Notes under the pieces: generated by a model
Database searches by the model: none
What the model saw: only the letters and a program-made list of their open reading frames with translations
Told to the model about the DNA's origin: nothing
Virus record (IMG/VR): IMGVR_UViG_3300013102_000033
Location: 1 to 63,207 of that record
Length of the DNA stretch: 63,207 nt
Source of the DNA: a virus
Direction: 5' to 3' (one strand)
Position numbers and translations under genes: made by a program
In this document: positions 1 through 7,100 of the stretch, piece by piece
How positions within the stretch are numbered: the stretch's first letter is position 1
Layout: every line of letters begins with the position of its first letter

Positions 1-123
1 GAATCAAAACTATTCAGCAGCGTATAACTACAGATGGTGCATGTCATAGCCAGCGGACCTGCGCTGATTAAACATACAAAAATAAAGGTATATATAGAGA
101 TATAAATATATATATAAAAAAAA
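1..123. repeat. Terminal direct repeat, left copy
   Basis: The first 123 bases are identical to bases 63085-63207. Seen directly. This either marks a circular (circularly permuted or cos-ended) genome whose assembly overlaps itself by 123 bp, or a short true terminal repeat. The repeat ends inside an A-run with no gene boundary, which favours an assembly overlap. Confidence 0.95.
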
Positions 124-405
124 AGCCTTAAATAACAATATTTCTTGAACTTAAATATCTTTGTAGTATTTCTTACTGCCAACTATTCCTATAACTAAAC
201 ATCTGTAGTACTAAATCAACTCATTAACTCATTAATTTAAGCTTCTCATTCAACTCATTCAATCAATCCCTTTTTTTGATTTTCAATTTGATTTTATAAA
301 AATTTTTTATAAAAATATTTTATTATATAGGTCTTTTTGATTTTGGGATTTTTTCAATGGGTTGCTTGAGTTTATTAAGTTAATGAGCTATAATGGGTTA
401 GCAGC
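88..405 (+). repeat. AT-rich element, inverted partner of 28300-28560
   Basis: This AT-rich stretch matches the reverse complement of 28300-28560 block by block. Shared blocks include the GTATATATAGAGATATAAAT run, the CTTAAATAACA block, repeated AACTCATT(A/C)A units, a TTTTGATTTTC segment, TATATAGG, and GCTTGAGTTTATT. Both copies contain internal near-palindromic arms built from AACTCATT/AATGAGTT. Each copy lies upstream of a gene block that reads away from it (575 rightward, 28289 leftward). It could be a shared leader/control region or an iteron-type replication origin. The gap 1-540 holds no other gene I can see. Confidence 0.75.
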
Positions 406-543
406 AAGTCGTTCAAAGCCTTGCCCCGTATGGGTTTGTGCCGCTTCGGTATTTACTCATTATTAACTCAATTAATTAATCAACCCATTCAACTCATTAT
501 CCATAATCATTTTCACGGATTTGTTATGTCTTGATCCTGGGGC

Positions 544-561
544 GCGTATAATATTAATAGG
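544..561 (+). promoter_or_regulatory. Putative phage promoter, 18-bp element copy 1
   Basis: GCGTATAATATTAATAGG contains a perfect -10 hexamer (547-552) and runs straight into the AGGAGG ribosome-binding site of gene 575. The same 18 bases recur at 50114-50131 and, with one change, at 56083-56100, both on the minus strand in front of late genes. A weak -35 TTATGT lies 17 bp upstream of the -10. Confidence 0.6.
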
Positions 562-574
562 AGGGTGATTATCA

Positions 575-1030
575 ATGAAAATGTGTAAATGCTGCGTCAC
601 TGCGTTGGTTAGTTACAACACTGCTCCACAACATCCTACACTATGCAAGGATTGCTATAGGGATGTACAGTGGTATAAGACGCATACAATTGATCTTGAG
701 GCGCAATCAGCACAGAACTTAAAGCGTCTTGGTGAGATCGAAGTTAAGCTTAATGCGTCGCTGCTACGCGGAGGTTATGTTCCGAAGTGGTACGTACCTA
801 CCTTACTACAGTGTACTTGCCTTTACTGCGGCGCTGCGTTCTATGATAGCATGGACGCCACTATGTGCCCTGTATGCGTTGATCAAGAAAACAACTATGT
901 ATTCTTACACAAGAAAGATCATGTGTCAAAAGTAATAAGTGCTATGGATAGACTGTACACAGATAAGTTTAATGCTGGCTATAAAGTACCAGCGTTGTAT
1001 GACAAAAGAAAAAGACGTCGCTATTTCTAA
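575..1030 (+). CDS. Small two-zinc-ribbon protein
   Basis: A 151-residue protein of unknown function. Cysteine pairs near the N-terminus (C4, C6, C7, C24, C27) and in the middle (around residues 80-100, CTCLYCG followed by CPVC) suggest two small zinc-binding modules. The C-terminus is very basic (KRKRRRYF), consistent with nucleic-acid binding. AGGAGG sits 9 bases before the ATG. In the circular genome it is the last gene of the rightward arm, converging on the leftward operon. The function is inferred only as possible nucleic-acid binding; no family is recognised. Confidence 0.75.
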   Translation: MKMCKCCVTALVSYNTAPQHPTLCKDCYRDVQWYKTHTIDLEAQSAQNLKRLGEIEVKLNASLLRGGYVPKWYVPTLLQCTCLYCGAAFYDSMDATMCPVCVDQENNYVFLHKKDHVSKVISAMDRLYTDKFNAGYKVPALYDKRKRRRYF

Positions 1031-1039
1031 CGACGTCTT
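1012..1039 (-). terminator. Terminator of the leftward early operon
   Basis: Perfect 9-bp inverted repeat AAGACGTCG / CGACGTCTT with a 10-base loop. Read on the minus strand it is followed by TTTTTCTTTT, as in a rho-independent terminator. It lies between convergent genes and overlaps the end of gene 575-1030, whose basic C-terminus is encoded by the stem. Confidence 0.75.
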
Positions 1040-1070
1040 AGTGTATGAGGCCTGCTCTTATGAGTGGGTC

Positions 1071-1631
1071 TTATTCATTATCATAGTAAGCATCTTCATA
1101 ATCATCGAACCGCTTGAGAATTTCATTAAGCACATCACGGAATGTATCATCATAGATTGGCGCCAGCGTGACTGGATCAACGCCTGTAGGTTTCTTGTAC
1201 TTAGCCAGCAATTCACTGGATACCTGTTCAAGATCGTCGGGCTTAAAGGCCTCAAGGTCAACTGTCAACCAATGTTGTAGATCATGAGGGATGGTGTCCG
1301 GTGGTGCAGCAGATACTACGTCCTTGGCTTGTGCCTGTTGTCTTGCAAGGGCAGCTACAATGTCGATTGACTCGGTCTCTGCGGCGCCGGGTGGCTTCAG
1401 TCCTTGGGAGCGTTGTACATTGTACAGTTCCTGGATGAGCTGCATCTCGGTGTCGTCGGAGCTTGAGCGGTTGGGCTTCTTGCTGAGGTACTTATACCGC
1501 TGGTTGATCTTCTCGCAGGACTTGCAAACCTTGTAGCTCGACTTGGCGTTCTCGTGATAGTACTTGCGGAAGTTCTCTATTGCTGGCTTGATTTCTCCGC
1601 ACTGCTTACAACGCTTAAGAGTTCCGGGCAT
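1071..1631 (-). CDS. Zinc-finger protein with acidic tail
   Basis: 186 residues. Residues 8-40 form a CxxC...CxxC module (CKQCG ... CKSC) with a conserved P and F between the pairs. The same module begins the HNH endonuclease at 54865 and occurs in the small protein at 3847 and the HNH protein at 13994. The remainder is polar and helical, ending in a strongly acidic tail (DDYEDAYYDNE). It overlaps the next upstream gene by 55 bases. Last gene of the leftward early operon. Likely binds nucleic acid or protein through the zinc module; function unknown. Confidence 0.7.
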   Translation of the reverse strand: MPGTLKRCKQCGEIKPAIENFRKYYHENAKSSYKVCKSCEKINQRYKYLSKKPNRSSSDDTEMQLIQELYNVQRSQGLKPPGAAETESIDIVAALARQQAQAKDVVSAAPPDTIPHDLQHWLTVDLEAFKPDDLEQVSSELLAKYKKPTGVDPVTLAPIYDDTFRDVLNEILKRFDDYEDAYYDNE

Positions 1632-1882
1632 TTGTCACTCAGCTCCTTCAGTTCAATATCGATCGTAGTGAACAGACCGTTTATGTCATCCAAGCGTTGT
1701 TGCCGCTTAGCGATAACTGTGGCAAAGATCTCTTGTTGTTCATCTTCCGGCAGGTACATGTACTGGTTGCCGTTTGGCTTGGTCAACATGATGTTGATGT
1801 CTGTAGCATCCAGGAATCTCAGGTTAGATTCGATGTCTTCCTTCTCTTGAAGCAGCACTGCGAGTATGTTTGTAGTAATCAT
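1577..1882 (-). CDS. Helical protein of a tandem paralog family, member 1
   Basis: 101 residues with no recognised family. The plan is an N-terminal helix ending in LRFLD, a short strand segment (INIMLTKPNGNQYMYLP), and a long C-terminal amphipathic helix (VIAKRQQRLDDINGLF...). The neighbours at 1879, 2160 (C-terminal half) and 2717 share this layout, so four related units lie in a row. GGAGG lies 9 bases before the ATG, overlapping the end of the upstream gene. Probably a small oligomeric or regulatory protein. Confidence 0.7.
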   Translation of the reverse strand: MITTNILAVLLQEKEDIESNLRFLDATDINIMLTKPNGNQYMYLPEDEQQEIFATVIAKRQQRLDDINGLFTTIDIELKELSDKCPELLSVVSSAEKSSQQ

Positions 1883-2163
1883 AGCGGTGTACCTCCGTTT
1901 TCTAATGCGTAATTCTGTAGTGCATCGTCCATGAGCCTGAGTTCAGTTGTGATATCTACAAGGCGGGTTTGCAGTCCGTTAATGATACCGCGAGTTACAG
2001 CAGGCATATGACCAGGGTCCATCAAGCGAAAGGCTTGGTATTTGACTTCTACTGTAATTAATGTAACTGGGTCGTTGGCAACCATGTCGGTAAGCTCTTT
2101 GATCAAATCCTTGACAGCTTCCTGTGCAGCAAGCAGCTCTGCTATCTTCTCGATGTACCTCAT
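1879..2163 (-). CDS. Helical protein of a tandem paralog family, member 2
   Basis: 94 residues: helix (IEKIAELLAAQEAVKDLIKELTDM), a beta-like segment (VTLITVEVKYQAFRL), then a long helix (RGIINGLQTRLVDITTELRLMDDAL). Same architecture as its three neighbours. Start and stop overlap adjacent genes by 4 bases each, implying translational coupling, and its own ribosome-binding site is weak. No function recognised. Confidence 0.7.
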   Translation of the reverse strand: MRYIEKIAELLAAQEAVKDLIKELTDMVANDPVTLITVEVKYQAFRLMDPGHMPAVTRGIINGLQTRLVDITTELRLMDDALQNYALENGGTPL

Positions 2164-2717
2164 AAGCCCGTTACCATGTTGAGTGCGACGTTCACAGAAT
2201 CAAGTTGCTTGGTCACGGCGTCACTGCGTTGCTGCAGATTATGGACGACAAGATCAATGACAGCCAGCTTATTCTTGTCTGTGATAGTCATCGCATCGTC
2301 TTCCTTAGGGAAGTAAATACTGATGTTAACGTCATCCAACCCCGTGCTGTTGAGTAACCTGATCTGTTTATCAAGTGCCGCAGCCTCTTCTACAAGCTCG
2401 ATTACCTTGTCGATCTTATTCATACTCTTAGTCTCCTTCGTGTTTAATGCTGAGTAATATCGCTGCTTATCAGGATCAAAGTTGTTAGACGTAATCAGCT
2501 CTTTCACATCACCGTTGAATCGTGATACTGCGTGCACAAGGGCTTCTTCCAATGACACAGACTGTGGTTTGTAACTGAGTGCACTCAACACATAGGTAAG
2601 TGCTTCATGAGTGGTCATTGCCGTAACATTAGCAATGGAGATAGCAGCCTTGTAGATATACGGCTGCACTGTCTTTCCCCAACCAGCTCTTGCAATGCGC
2701 TCACCATAGGTTTCCAT
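2160..2717 (-). CDS. Fusion protein whose C-terminal half is paralog member 3
   Basis: 185 residues. Residues 1-95 are an unrelated helical domain of unknown function. Residues 99-185 repeat the helix-strand-helix plan of the neighbouring small proteins (IDKVIELVEEAAALDKQI..., VNISIYFP, LVVHNLQQRSDAVTKQL). Between the halves is an in-frame ATG preceded by a strong ribosome-binding site (AAGGAG, 9-base spacing), so the C-terminal half is probably also made alone. The upstream start is coupled to the 2717-3016 gene by a one-base overlap. Confidence 0.7.
   Translation of the reverse strand: METYGERIARAGWGKTVQPYIYKAAISIANVTAMTTHEALTYVLSALSYKPQSVSLEEALVHAVSRFNGDVKELITSNNFDPDKQRYYSALNTKETKSMNKIDKVIELVEEAAALDKQIRLLNSTGLDDVNISIYFPKEDDAMTITDKNKLAVIDLVVHNLQQRSDAVTKQLDSVNVALNMVTGL
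2421..2438 (-). promoter_or_regulatory. Internal in-frame ribosome-binding site and start
   Basis: On the minus strand AAGGAG is followed after 9 bases by ATG at 2423, in frame inside the 2160-2717 gene. Initiation here would give an 87-residue protein of the same size and layout as the neighbouring paralogs. The site is as good as those of independent genes in this operon. Confidence 0.55.
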
Positions 2718-3016
2718 CAGAGCGCCTCACTTATCATGAGCCGGTGCTGCTCAAGTATCACTGCGATGCTCTCTTCACCTTTGGCTACTTCGGCCAGTGT
2801 CACGTCAATGACATCAAGTTGGGCTGCGATGATCTTTTGTGCATAGACACCTATTGCAGTTGCAAGTGTCTTGTCACGAAGCTTAAACCCAACTCCGATG
2901 TGTGCTGTACCAGGACTGTAGCTTTCACCGACGTTATTCAAGTACATCATCTGTTCATTGAGATGCTCCTTAAGACCTACAATGGCATTAAGCTCTTTGA
3001 TCTGATCTTCTACCAT
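2717..3016 (-). CDS. Helical protein of a tandem paralog family, member 4
   Basis: 99 residues starting MVEDQIKELNAIVGL. Helix, variable loop rich in G and S, beta-like segment (HIGVGFKLRD), long C-terminal helix (AAQLDVIDVTLAEVAKGEESIAVIL). The ATG at 3016 was chosen because AAAGGGTG lies just upstream; a TTG two codons earlier is possible. Belongs with the three downstream relatives. No known function. Confidence 0.7.
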   Translation of the reverse strand: MVEDQIKELNAIVGLKEHLNEQMMYLNNVGESYSPGTAHIGVGFKLRDKTLATAIGVYAQKIIAAQLDVIDVTLAEVAKGEESIAVILEQHRLMISEAL

Positions 3017-3357
3017 GCCCAATCACCCTTTCCTGGTCCATTTAGAAACTCAGCGATTCTCTCGTACTTGATGCGTTGCTTAAGCACTGGTCTGTATACA
3101 TCCATGATGACGTGGTAGGATTCATCATTGAGCCTGTTGAGTCTGTGGTACATATCCAAGGTAGTGGCCAACGCTTGTGCTACATCCTCGAAGTTAACTA
3201 CAGGCTTGTGACCTTCTTCAAGACCCACGTTGTAGGCTTCCTTACTAGAAAGACTGTAGAACTTAGCAATGACGATCTCTTCATCATTACGTTTGATAGC
3301 GATGTGCTTTCTAGGATCAGCGTCGTTGCTGCTATTGCGTACGATAAATGTAGCCAT
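3010..3357 (-). CDS. Hypothetical protein
   Basis: 115 residues. The N-terminal third is beta-rich (TFIVRNSSNDADPRKHIAI, EEIVIAKFYSL), the rest helical with a proline/glycine end (LNGPGKGDWAW). The stop of the upstream gene and this ATG overlap as TAATG, so translation is coupled. No recognised family. Confidence 0.7.
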   Translation of the reverse strand: MATFIVRNSSNDADPRKHIAIKRNDEEIVIAKFYSLSSKEAYNVGLEEGHKPVVNFEDVAQALATTLDMYHRLNRLNDESYHVIMDVYRPVLKQRIKYERIAEFLNGPGKGDWAW

Positions 3358-3674
3358 TATACATCAACCTCATTTCTTGCATTGTCTGCAACCATCATTG
3401 CGAAGTTAGCCACGTTGGCGCTGCGGCGCAGGATAGCTGACAGCCATTCCTTACGGAGTTCAGTGTGAGCAGTGTGCGCTGCACGGTTGAAGTTAGAGCA
3501 CGCAACATCAAGAGCGTCAAAGTTGCGCTCGCATTCCATTAAAAGGTATTCTGACGACTCACTGCTCCAGCCTTGCTTGTGGTCATTCGCTTGCAGCATG
3601 AGCTCCATTTGCTCTGCGAACCATTGTACTTCAGGTCTTAATACAATAGCCACTTCGTTGGTATCCTTAGCCAT
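3357..3674 (-). CDS. MazG-like phage protein (possible nucleotide pyrophosphohydrolase)
   Basis: 105 residues beginning with a pattern (LRPEVQWFAEQMELMLQAND, then HKQGW) that I recognise from a widespread phage family annotated as MazG-like or dATP/dGTP pyrophosphohydrolase-like. The all-helical character fits the MazG fold, and the location in a nucleotide-metabolism operon fits nucleotide house-cleaning. The metal-binding ExxE/ExxD signature is not clearly complete, so enzymatic activity is uncertain. Confidence 0.55.
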   Translation of the reverse strand: MAKDTNEVAIVLRPEVQWFAEQMELMLQANDHKQGWSSESSEYLLMECERNFDALDVACSNFNRAAHTAHTELRKEWLSAILRRSANVANFAMMVADNARNEVDV

Positions 3675-3850
3675 TTCAACTCACTCTCCACTTCTTTATT
3701 AGGTTCAATAACAATTGCTTGCGCCAGGTTCTTATTAACGTGTAGTAAGCCGGCTGCTGAAGTAACTACACGGTAATCCCTTCTGCCAATCTTGTTTTCC
3801 CTTGCCCAACGATGAGCTCTACCAGGCGTCGCTGCAACTATGAGTATCAT
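3638..3850 (-). CDS. Small basic phage protein
   Basis: 70 residues. The start (ILIVAATPGRAHRWARENKI) followed by an RRDYRVV strand resembles short unnamed phage proteins with a Rossmann-like beginning. It overlaps the 3847 gene by 4 bases (ATGA) and the next gene by 37 bases, so it is translationally coupled. Function unknown. Confidence 0.6.
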   Translation of the reverse strand: MILIVAATPGRAHRWARENKIGRRDYRVVTSAAGLLHVNKNLAQAIVIEPNKEVESELKWLRIPTKWLLY

Positions 3851-4101
3851 TTCTTTTTACTGCGGCGGCGCTTCGGCTTAACTTCGATTGGGTCTGGCAT
3901 CCGTTTAGCTCTGCGAGCCATCAACCTGTTCTTGCGGTAGCACTCTTTGCAATCACGACGGTATTTCTCAGAGCCGTCTGCATCTTTGCCATCGCGGTAG
4001 AACTTAGTGACCGGAAGTCTCTCCAAGCAAGTGCCGCAGGTCCGCTTCCCTTCGTTGTCAGGCTGGATTGGATTGATGGGCAGACTGTGTAACATACTCA
4101 T
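3847..4101 (-). CDS. Small zinc-finger protein
   Basis: 84 residues. CGTC ... CKEC flanks a K/R- and aromatic-rich loop with conserved P and F (LPVTKFYRDG), followed by a very basic tail (KPKRRRSKKK). The module is the same as at the N-terminus of the HNH endonuclease at 54865, but the HNH catalytic part is absent. Probably binds nucleic acid. Overlaps both neighbours by 4 bases. Confidence 0.7.
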   Translation of the reverse strand: MSMLHSLPINPIQPDNEGKRTCGTCLERLPVTKFYRDGKDADGSEKYRRDCKECYRKNRLMARRAKRMPDPIEVKPKRRRSKKK

Positions 4102-4343
4102 AGAGTGCCTCCAGCCACATTGTATTTGTATATAGCTGCTTCGCCGAAGCTCTGCGATACCAAGGATTTAAGCTCTGGCGGGTTCTTAACATCGATAGAC
4201 TGTGCGTTGATTGCCAGGAAAGATAATCCAAGGTCAACGTACTTAGGGTCGAATGGGATGTTGGAGTTCTTAGCAAGCTCAGTGATCTCTTGCTTGATCT
4301 GCTCCGCATAGTCAGGACCGTATACGATTAAGTTAGTACTCAT
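4098..4343 (-). CDS. Hypothetical protein
   Basis: 81 residues beginning MSTNLIVYGPDYAEQIKQEI. The ATG at 4343 overlaps the upstream stop (ATGA) and follows GGAGGAG by 10 bases, so it is preferred to a start 15 codons earlier. Contains a helical N-terminal part and an LGLSFLAINAQSIDV segment. No family recognised. Confidence 0.65.
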   Translation of the reverse strand: MSTNLIVYGPDYAEQIKQEITELAKNSNIPFDPKYVDLGLSFLAINAQSIDVKNPPELKSLVSQSFGEAAIYKYNVAGGTL

Positions 4344-4915
4344 TGCATCAACACTCCTCCGATGTAAGCTGACTTGCAAGATGCACACTGGGAAAGCACT
4401 TCGTCAATAACTTCTTGGGAGCAGCTACCGCATACATCACATACAAATTCTGCTTCAAAGCGGTTGCTGTCGGTATTAAATTTGAATTTGGCTTCACAAT
4501 CGTTACACTTAAGCTTACCGATAGATAGCTTGTCAAACGTGAACTCAGTGCATCCACAACTACACGTTAAGTCCTGAGGTATCTCCTCTTCGTTGTGCTT
4601 TTCAGGACCAATTTGTAGATTAACAGCGTGCGGTATGACGTCGGTTGAGAACTTTTCGAACAATTCTTGCTGGCCATTTACGATACGGCCGAAGTAGCTT
4701 TCAAGCATTGGAAGGTGTTGTTCTACAAGCGCGTATACAGATGCGCCATAGTTTTGTGCTGTAGGATACACTGTGTTGCTTACCAAGGCCCCAATAAAGG
4801 CCTTGGCTGCTTCCAAATAATCAGCAGTTACTGTGAATTCAATGTAAGCGCATTGAGTACAGAATAAGTGGGCGCCGGATTGATGCAGCTTTGCTGCGCA
4901 TATTGGGCACTTCAT
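4340..4915 (-). CDS. Multi-zinc-ribbon protein
   Basis: 191 residues from the ATG at 4915. Three cysteine clusters are visible: CPIC ... CTQC at the N-terminus, CSCGC ... CNDC around residue 120, and CDVCGSC ... CASC near the end. A helical segment lies between. Proteins of this type usually contact DNA, RNA or transcription machinery, but no family is recognised. The start overlaps the stop of the small membrane protein upstream. Confidence 0.7.
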   Translation of the reverse strand: MKCPICAAKLHQSGAHLFCTQCAYIEFTVTADYLEAAKAFIGALVSNTVYPTAQNYGASVYALVEQHLPMLESYFGRIVNGQQELFEKFSTDVIPHAVNLQIGPEKHNEEEIPQDLTCSCGCTEFTFDKLSIGKLKCNDCEAKFKFNTDSNRFEAEFVCDVCGSCSQEVIDEVLSQCASCKSAYIGGVLMQ

Positions 4916-5067
4916 GAGAACACCCACTTAATGAACAGCAGCACAATGCCGGCAGCAATAATATAAAGTACCATTGGTGATAGTACTAACCACCAGCTCC
5001 ATGTAATAACCTTGCACAATTTAAGAGCTATGAACAAAATAAGTAACATTCCAGCTGCCTTAATCAT
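4912..5067 (-). CDS. Small two-helix membrane protein
   Basis: 51 residues, almost entirely hydrophobic: segments AAGMLLILFIALKLCKV and WWLVLSPMVLYIIAAGIVLLF form two likely transmembrane helices. AAAGGAG precedes the ATG, which overlaps the thymidylate synthase stop (ATGA). Placement inside a replication operon rather than the lysis cassette argues against a holin role, but that cannot be excluded. Confidence 0.65.
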   Translation of the reverse strand: MIKAAGMLLILFIALKLCKVITWSWWLVLSPMVLYIIAAGIVLLFIKWVFS

Positions 5068-5927
5068 ACTGAAATCTCTCCTTTAATGGCAGGATGTGGT
5101 GAATAAAACATAAGTCTAATGTCCTCAAACTTGAAGTCATCAATGTTAGTAATCTTTCTGTTGAGCTTAAGCTCAGGCAGTGGCCAAGGTTCGCGGCTCA
5201 GCTGCTCCTTAACTTGCTCGATATGATTAAGATAAATGTGCGTGTCACCAAAGTTAAAGATCAGTTCACCAGGTTTGTAGCCTGTAAGTTGTGCTACCAT
5301 ACTGAGTTGAATAGCATAAGATGCAAGATCAAACGGTAAGCCGAGGAATAAATCTACAGATCGCATTTGAACCATGCAGTCAAGTTGATCATCGTTAACA
5401 TAGAATTGGTAAGCATAATGGCAAGGAGGAAGCTTCATAATGCTGAGATCAGCTGGATTCCAAGCTGAGATAAGATGACGCCGACTGAAAGGGTCAGTCC
5501 TGATATTTTCAATTGTTACTTTTAATTGGTCAATATAGATAGGGTCATATGATTCATAAGACCATTGTACATCCCCTAAGCTATTGTACAAGTCGTTATT
5601 TTCTAACTCAAAAGCTTGCCAGTGTCTCCATTGTGCGCCGTATACTGGACCAAGATGATTGTTTTCATCCGCCCACTCTTTCCAGATACGCACGCCATTG
5701 TCAAGCATGTAAGTTATATCACCTGTACGGTCACCTTTCAACATCCACAAAAGCTCATGTACTACAGACTTGATATGGATCTTCTTTGTAGTTACCAGTG
5801 GAAAGCCATCCTGTAGATTCACTCTCAAGCTGTGGCCGAACATTGACAGGGTACCCGTGCCAGTACGATCTTCACGGCGCTTACCGTTTTCAAGCACATG
5901 TTGTAGCAGATCAAGGTATGCTCTCAT
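5064..5927 (-). CDS. thyA: Thymidylate synthase, ThyA type
   Basis: 287 residues, close to the usual 264-280 for ThyA. It methylates dUMP to dTMP using methylene-tetrahydrofolate. Visible landmarks are the N-terminal RTGTGT phosphate-binding segment (21-26), the RRHLISAWNP block (149-158), the catalytic cysteine C169 in LPPCHYAYQFYV, QMRSVDLFLGLPFD and the folate/nucleotide block FGDTHIYLNH. With the dCMP deaminase, kinase and dUTPase encoded further upstream it completes a phage-encoded dTTP route. No residue is obviously missing. Confidence 0.97.
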   Translation of the reverse strand: MRAYLDLLQHVLENGKRREDRTGTGTLSMFGHSLRVNLQDGFPLVTTKKIHIKSVVHELLWMLKGDRTGDITYMLDNGVRIWKEWADENNHLGPVYGAQWRHWQAFELENNDLYNSLGDVQWSYESYDPIYIDQLKVTIENIRTDPFSRRHLISAWNPADLSIMKLPPCHYAYQFYVNDDQLDCMVQMRSVDLFLGLPFDLASYAIQLSMVAQLTGYKPGELIFNFGDTHIYLNHIEQVKEQLSREPWPLPELKLNRKITNIDDFKFEDIRLMFYSPHPAIKGEISV

Positions 5928-6241
5928 AGACGTTCGCTCACTTTCTTCGTTGCGCGTTCTCCAAGAATGAATTGAACATCAATCACTTCACCGCTTACAA
6001 GCTCATCAAAGTGCTCTTCAATGAACTGATGAGCAACCTGCATAGTTCTGTTACCGTACATATTAGGTGAATTAAGCGGTCGTACGGTAATTTCTACAAT
6101 CCGTGCTGTAAGAACTTCAGGCTTAAAGAAACCAACACGGTCTAACAAGAATCTTTCAGCTGCATTGGCTGCTTCCATCTTAACGGCCATTACAGGAATG
6201 AACGTAGCGCTGTCACGTATCTCAAACAGTTTAACTTCCAT
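5924..6241 (-). CDS. Conserved phage protein of unknown function
   Basis: 105 residues from the ATG at 6241, chosen because GGGAGGCG lies upstream and the codon overlaps the preceding stop as TAATG. The opening KLFEIRDSATFIPVMAVKM, followed by AANAAERFLLDRVGF, resembles a protein found in many phages and conjugative elements, without an assigned function. The remainder is mixed alpha/beta. Confidence 0.7.
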   Translation of the reverse strand: MEVKLFEIRDSATFIPVMAVKMEAANAAERFLLDRVGFFKPEVLTARIVEITVRPLNSPNMYGNRTMQVAHQFIEEHFDELVSGEVIDVQFILGERATKKVSERL

Positions 6242-6591
6242 TAGTTTACGCCTCCCATATGTTTCTGCATAGCTGTTATACAAGCCACATCTTCACAGGT
6301 TACAATTTCGTATTGATCATGATCAAGTTCCACGTCGCTACCGCATACATTACACTGCATTGTAACTTTCTTCTTCTTTGGTACGTAAGCTTTTCTGAAA
6401 TGATGAACAGCGACTAGGCCATCACGATTGAAGATTTGTTTCAGGTTCTTTATTGCTTCTCTGTCATCGCAGGTATGTTCCCAATAAATCTGTAGACCGC
6501 TTGTCTTGCTGACATCCAGTCTAATAGTAATGCCGCGTTGCTTAGCACAATTGACGAAGTCCATGGTATGCACTAGCTTATACTGTTGCAC
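6241..6591 (-). CDS. Zinc-ribbon protein
   Basis: About 116 residues with a probable GTG start at 6591; an ATG nine codons downstream is the alternative but lacks a ribosome-binding site. The C-terminus carries CNVCG ... C ... C, a zinc ribbon, preceded by a basic PKKKK stretch. Probable nucleic-acid or protein adaptor; function unknown. Confidence 0.6.
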   Translation of the reverse strand: MQQYKLVHTMDFVNCAKQRGITIRLDVSKTSGLQIYWEHTCDDREAIKNLKQIFNRDGLVAVHHFRKAYVPKKKKVTMQCNVCGSDVELDHDQYEIVTCEDVACITAMQKHMGGVN

Positions 6592-6655
6592 GTTTCACCA
6601 ACTTTTCAAGTACGACATAATCAATCGGATGAATGCGAGCTACGAAGTTTTGCAT
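6578..6655 (-). CDS. Possible 25-residue peptide
   Basis: A short frame MQNFVARIHPIDYVVLEKLV... is preceded by AAAGGAG at a 9-base spacing and bridges the two neighbouring genes by short overlaps, as expected in this tightly packed operon. It could equally be a leader that couples translation of the 6241-6591 gene. No function can be suggested. Confidence 0.45.
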   Translation of the reverse strand: MQNFVARIHPIDYVVLEKLVKRATV

Positions 6656-6921
6656 TTGGATTTCTCCTTTATCAGTTCTTCAAACCATGCTTTGTCTTTC
6701 AGAAGCAGAGCCAGATCAATAACTGCATCTAGCTCTTCTTCAGTGTAATACACAGGGCATACGGCCAGCTGTTCTAACTTAAAAGGTACGAAGCTACCAT
6801 CATCTATAAAGTGAATGCCAGCAGTGGTGCCTACAATCTGGGTTACGTATCCAGTGAACACATCGCCATCAGCGTTCTCTGCTGTAACCCAGTCCCCAAG
6901 TTTGACCCGTCTCTTAGTCAT
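6640..6921 (-). CDS. Small SH3-like/IDEAL-like protein
   Basis: 93 residues. The N-terminal half (VKLGDWVTAENADGDVFTGY, then GIHFIDDGSFVPF) has the beta-barrel character of SH3-like phage proteins. The C-terminal helix (ELDAVIDLALLLKDKAWFEEL) resembles the IDEAL motif, a short protein-interaction helix common in Bacillus proteins. Starts by overlapping the upstream gene by 4 bases. Role unknown. Confidence 0.6.
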   Translation of the reverse strand: MTKRRVKLGDWVTAENADGDVFTGYVTQIVGTTAGIHFIDDGSFVPFKLEQLAVCPVYYTEEELDAVIDLALLLKDKAWFEELIKEKSKCKTS

Positions 6922-7100
6922 ATGCGTTGCGCCTTTGTATTGGATAGCGCAACAAGCGCCGTTGACTTAGCTTGCATAAGTGCAATCATCTCTGTAGTAA
7001 TGTACAATTCTCCATTGCGCTCACGCATTGCTTCTATTGCGTCAGTCAACTGATTCAGATGGTTGATTATCTCCGCTTGTATCGGCCCCGAGTTCATCAT
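6918..7100 (-). CDS. Hypothetical helical protein
   Basis: 60 residues from the ATG at 7100 (MMNSGPIQAEIINHLNQLTD...). The gene begins inside the 3' end of the YhaM-like gene in another frame (59-base overlap). A weak AGGGGGC lies upstream. Strongly helical; no family recognised. Confidence 0.55.
   Translation of the reverse strand: MMNSGPIQAEIINHLNQLTDAIEAMRERNGELYITTEMIALMQAKSTALVALSNTKAQRI

Noticed and set aside
1-123. True terminal repeat created by phage packaging
   Set aside because: Not excluded, but 123 bases with ends inside an A-run and no nearby packaging genes fits an assembly overlap better; the terminase module suggests cos ends near 56 kb.
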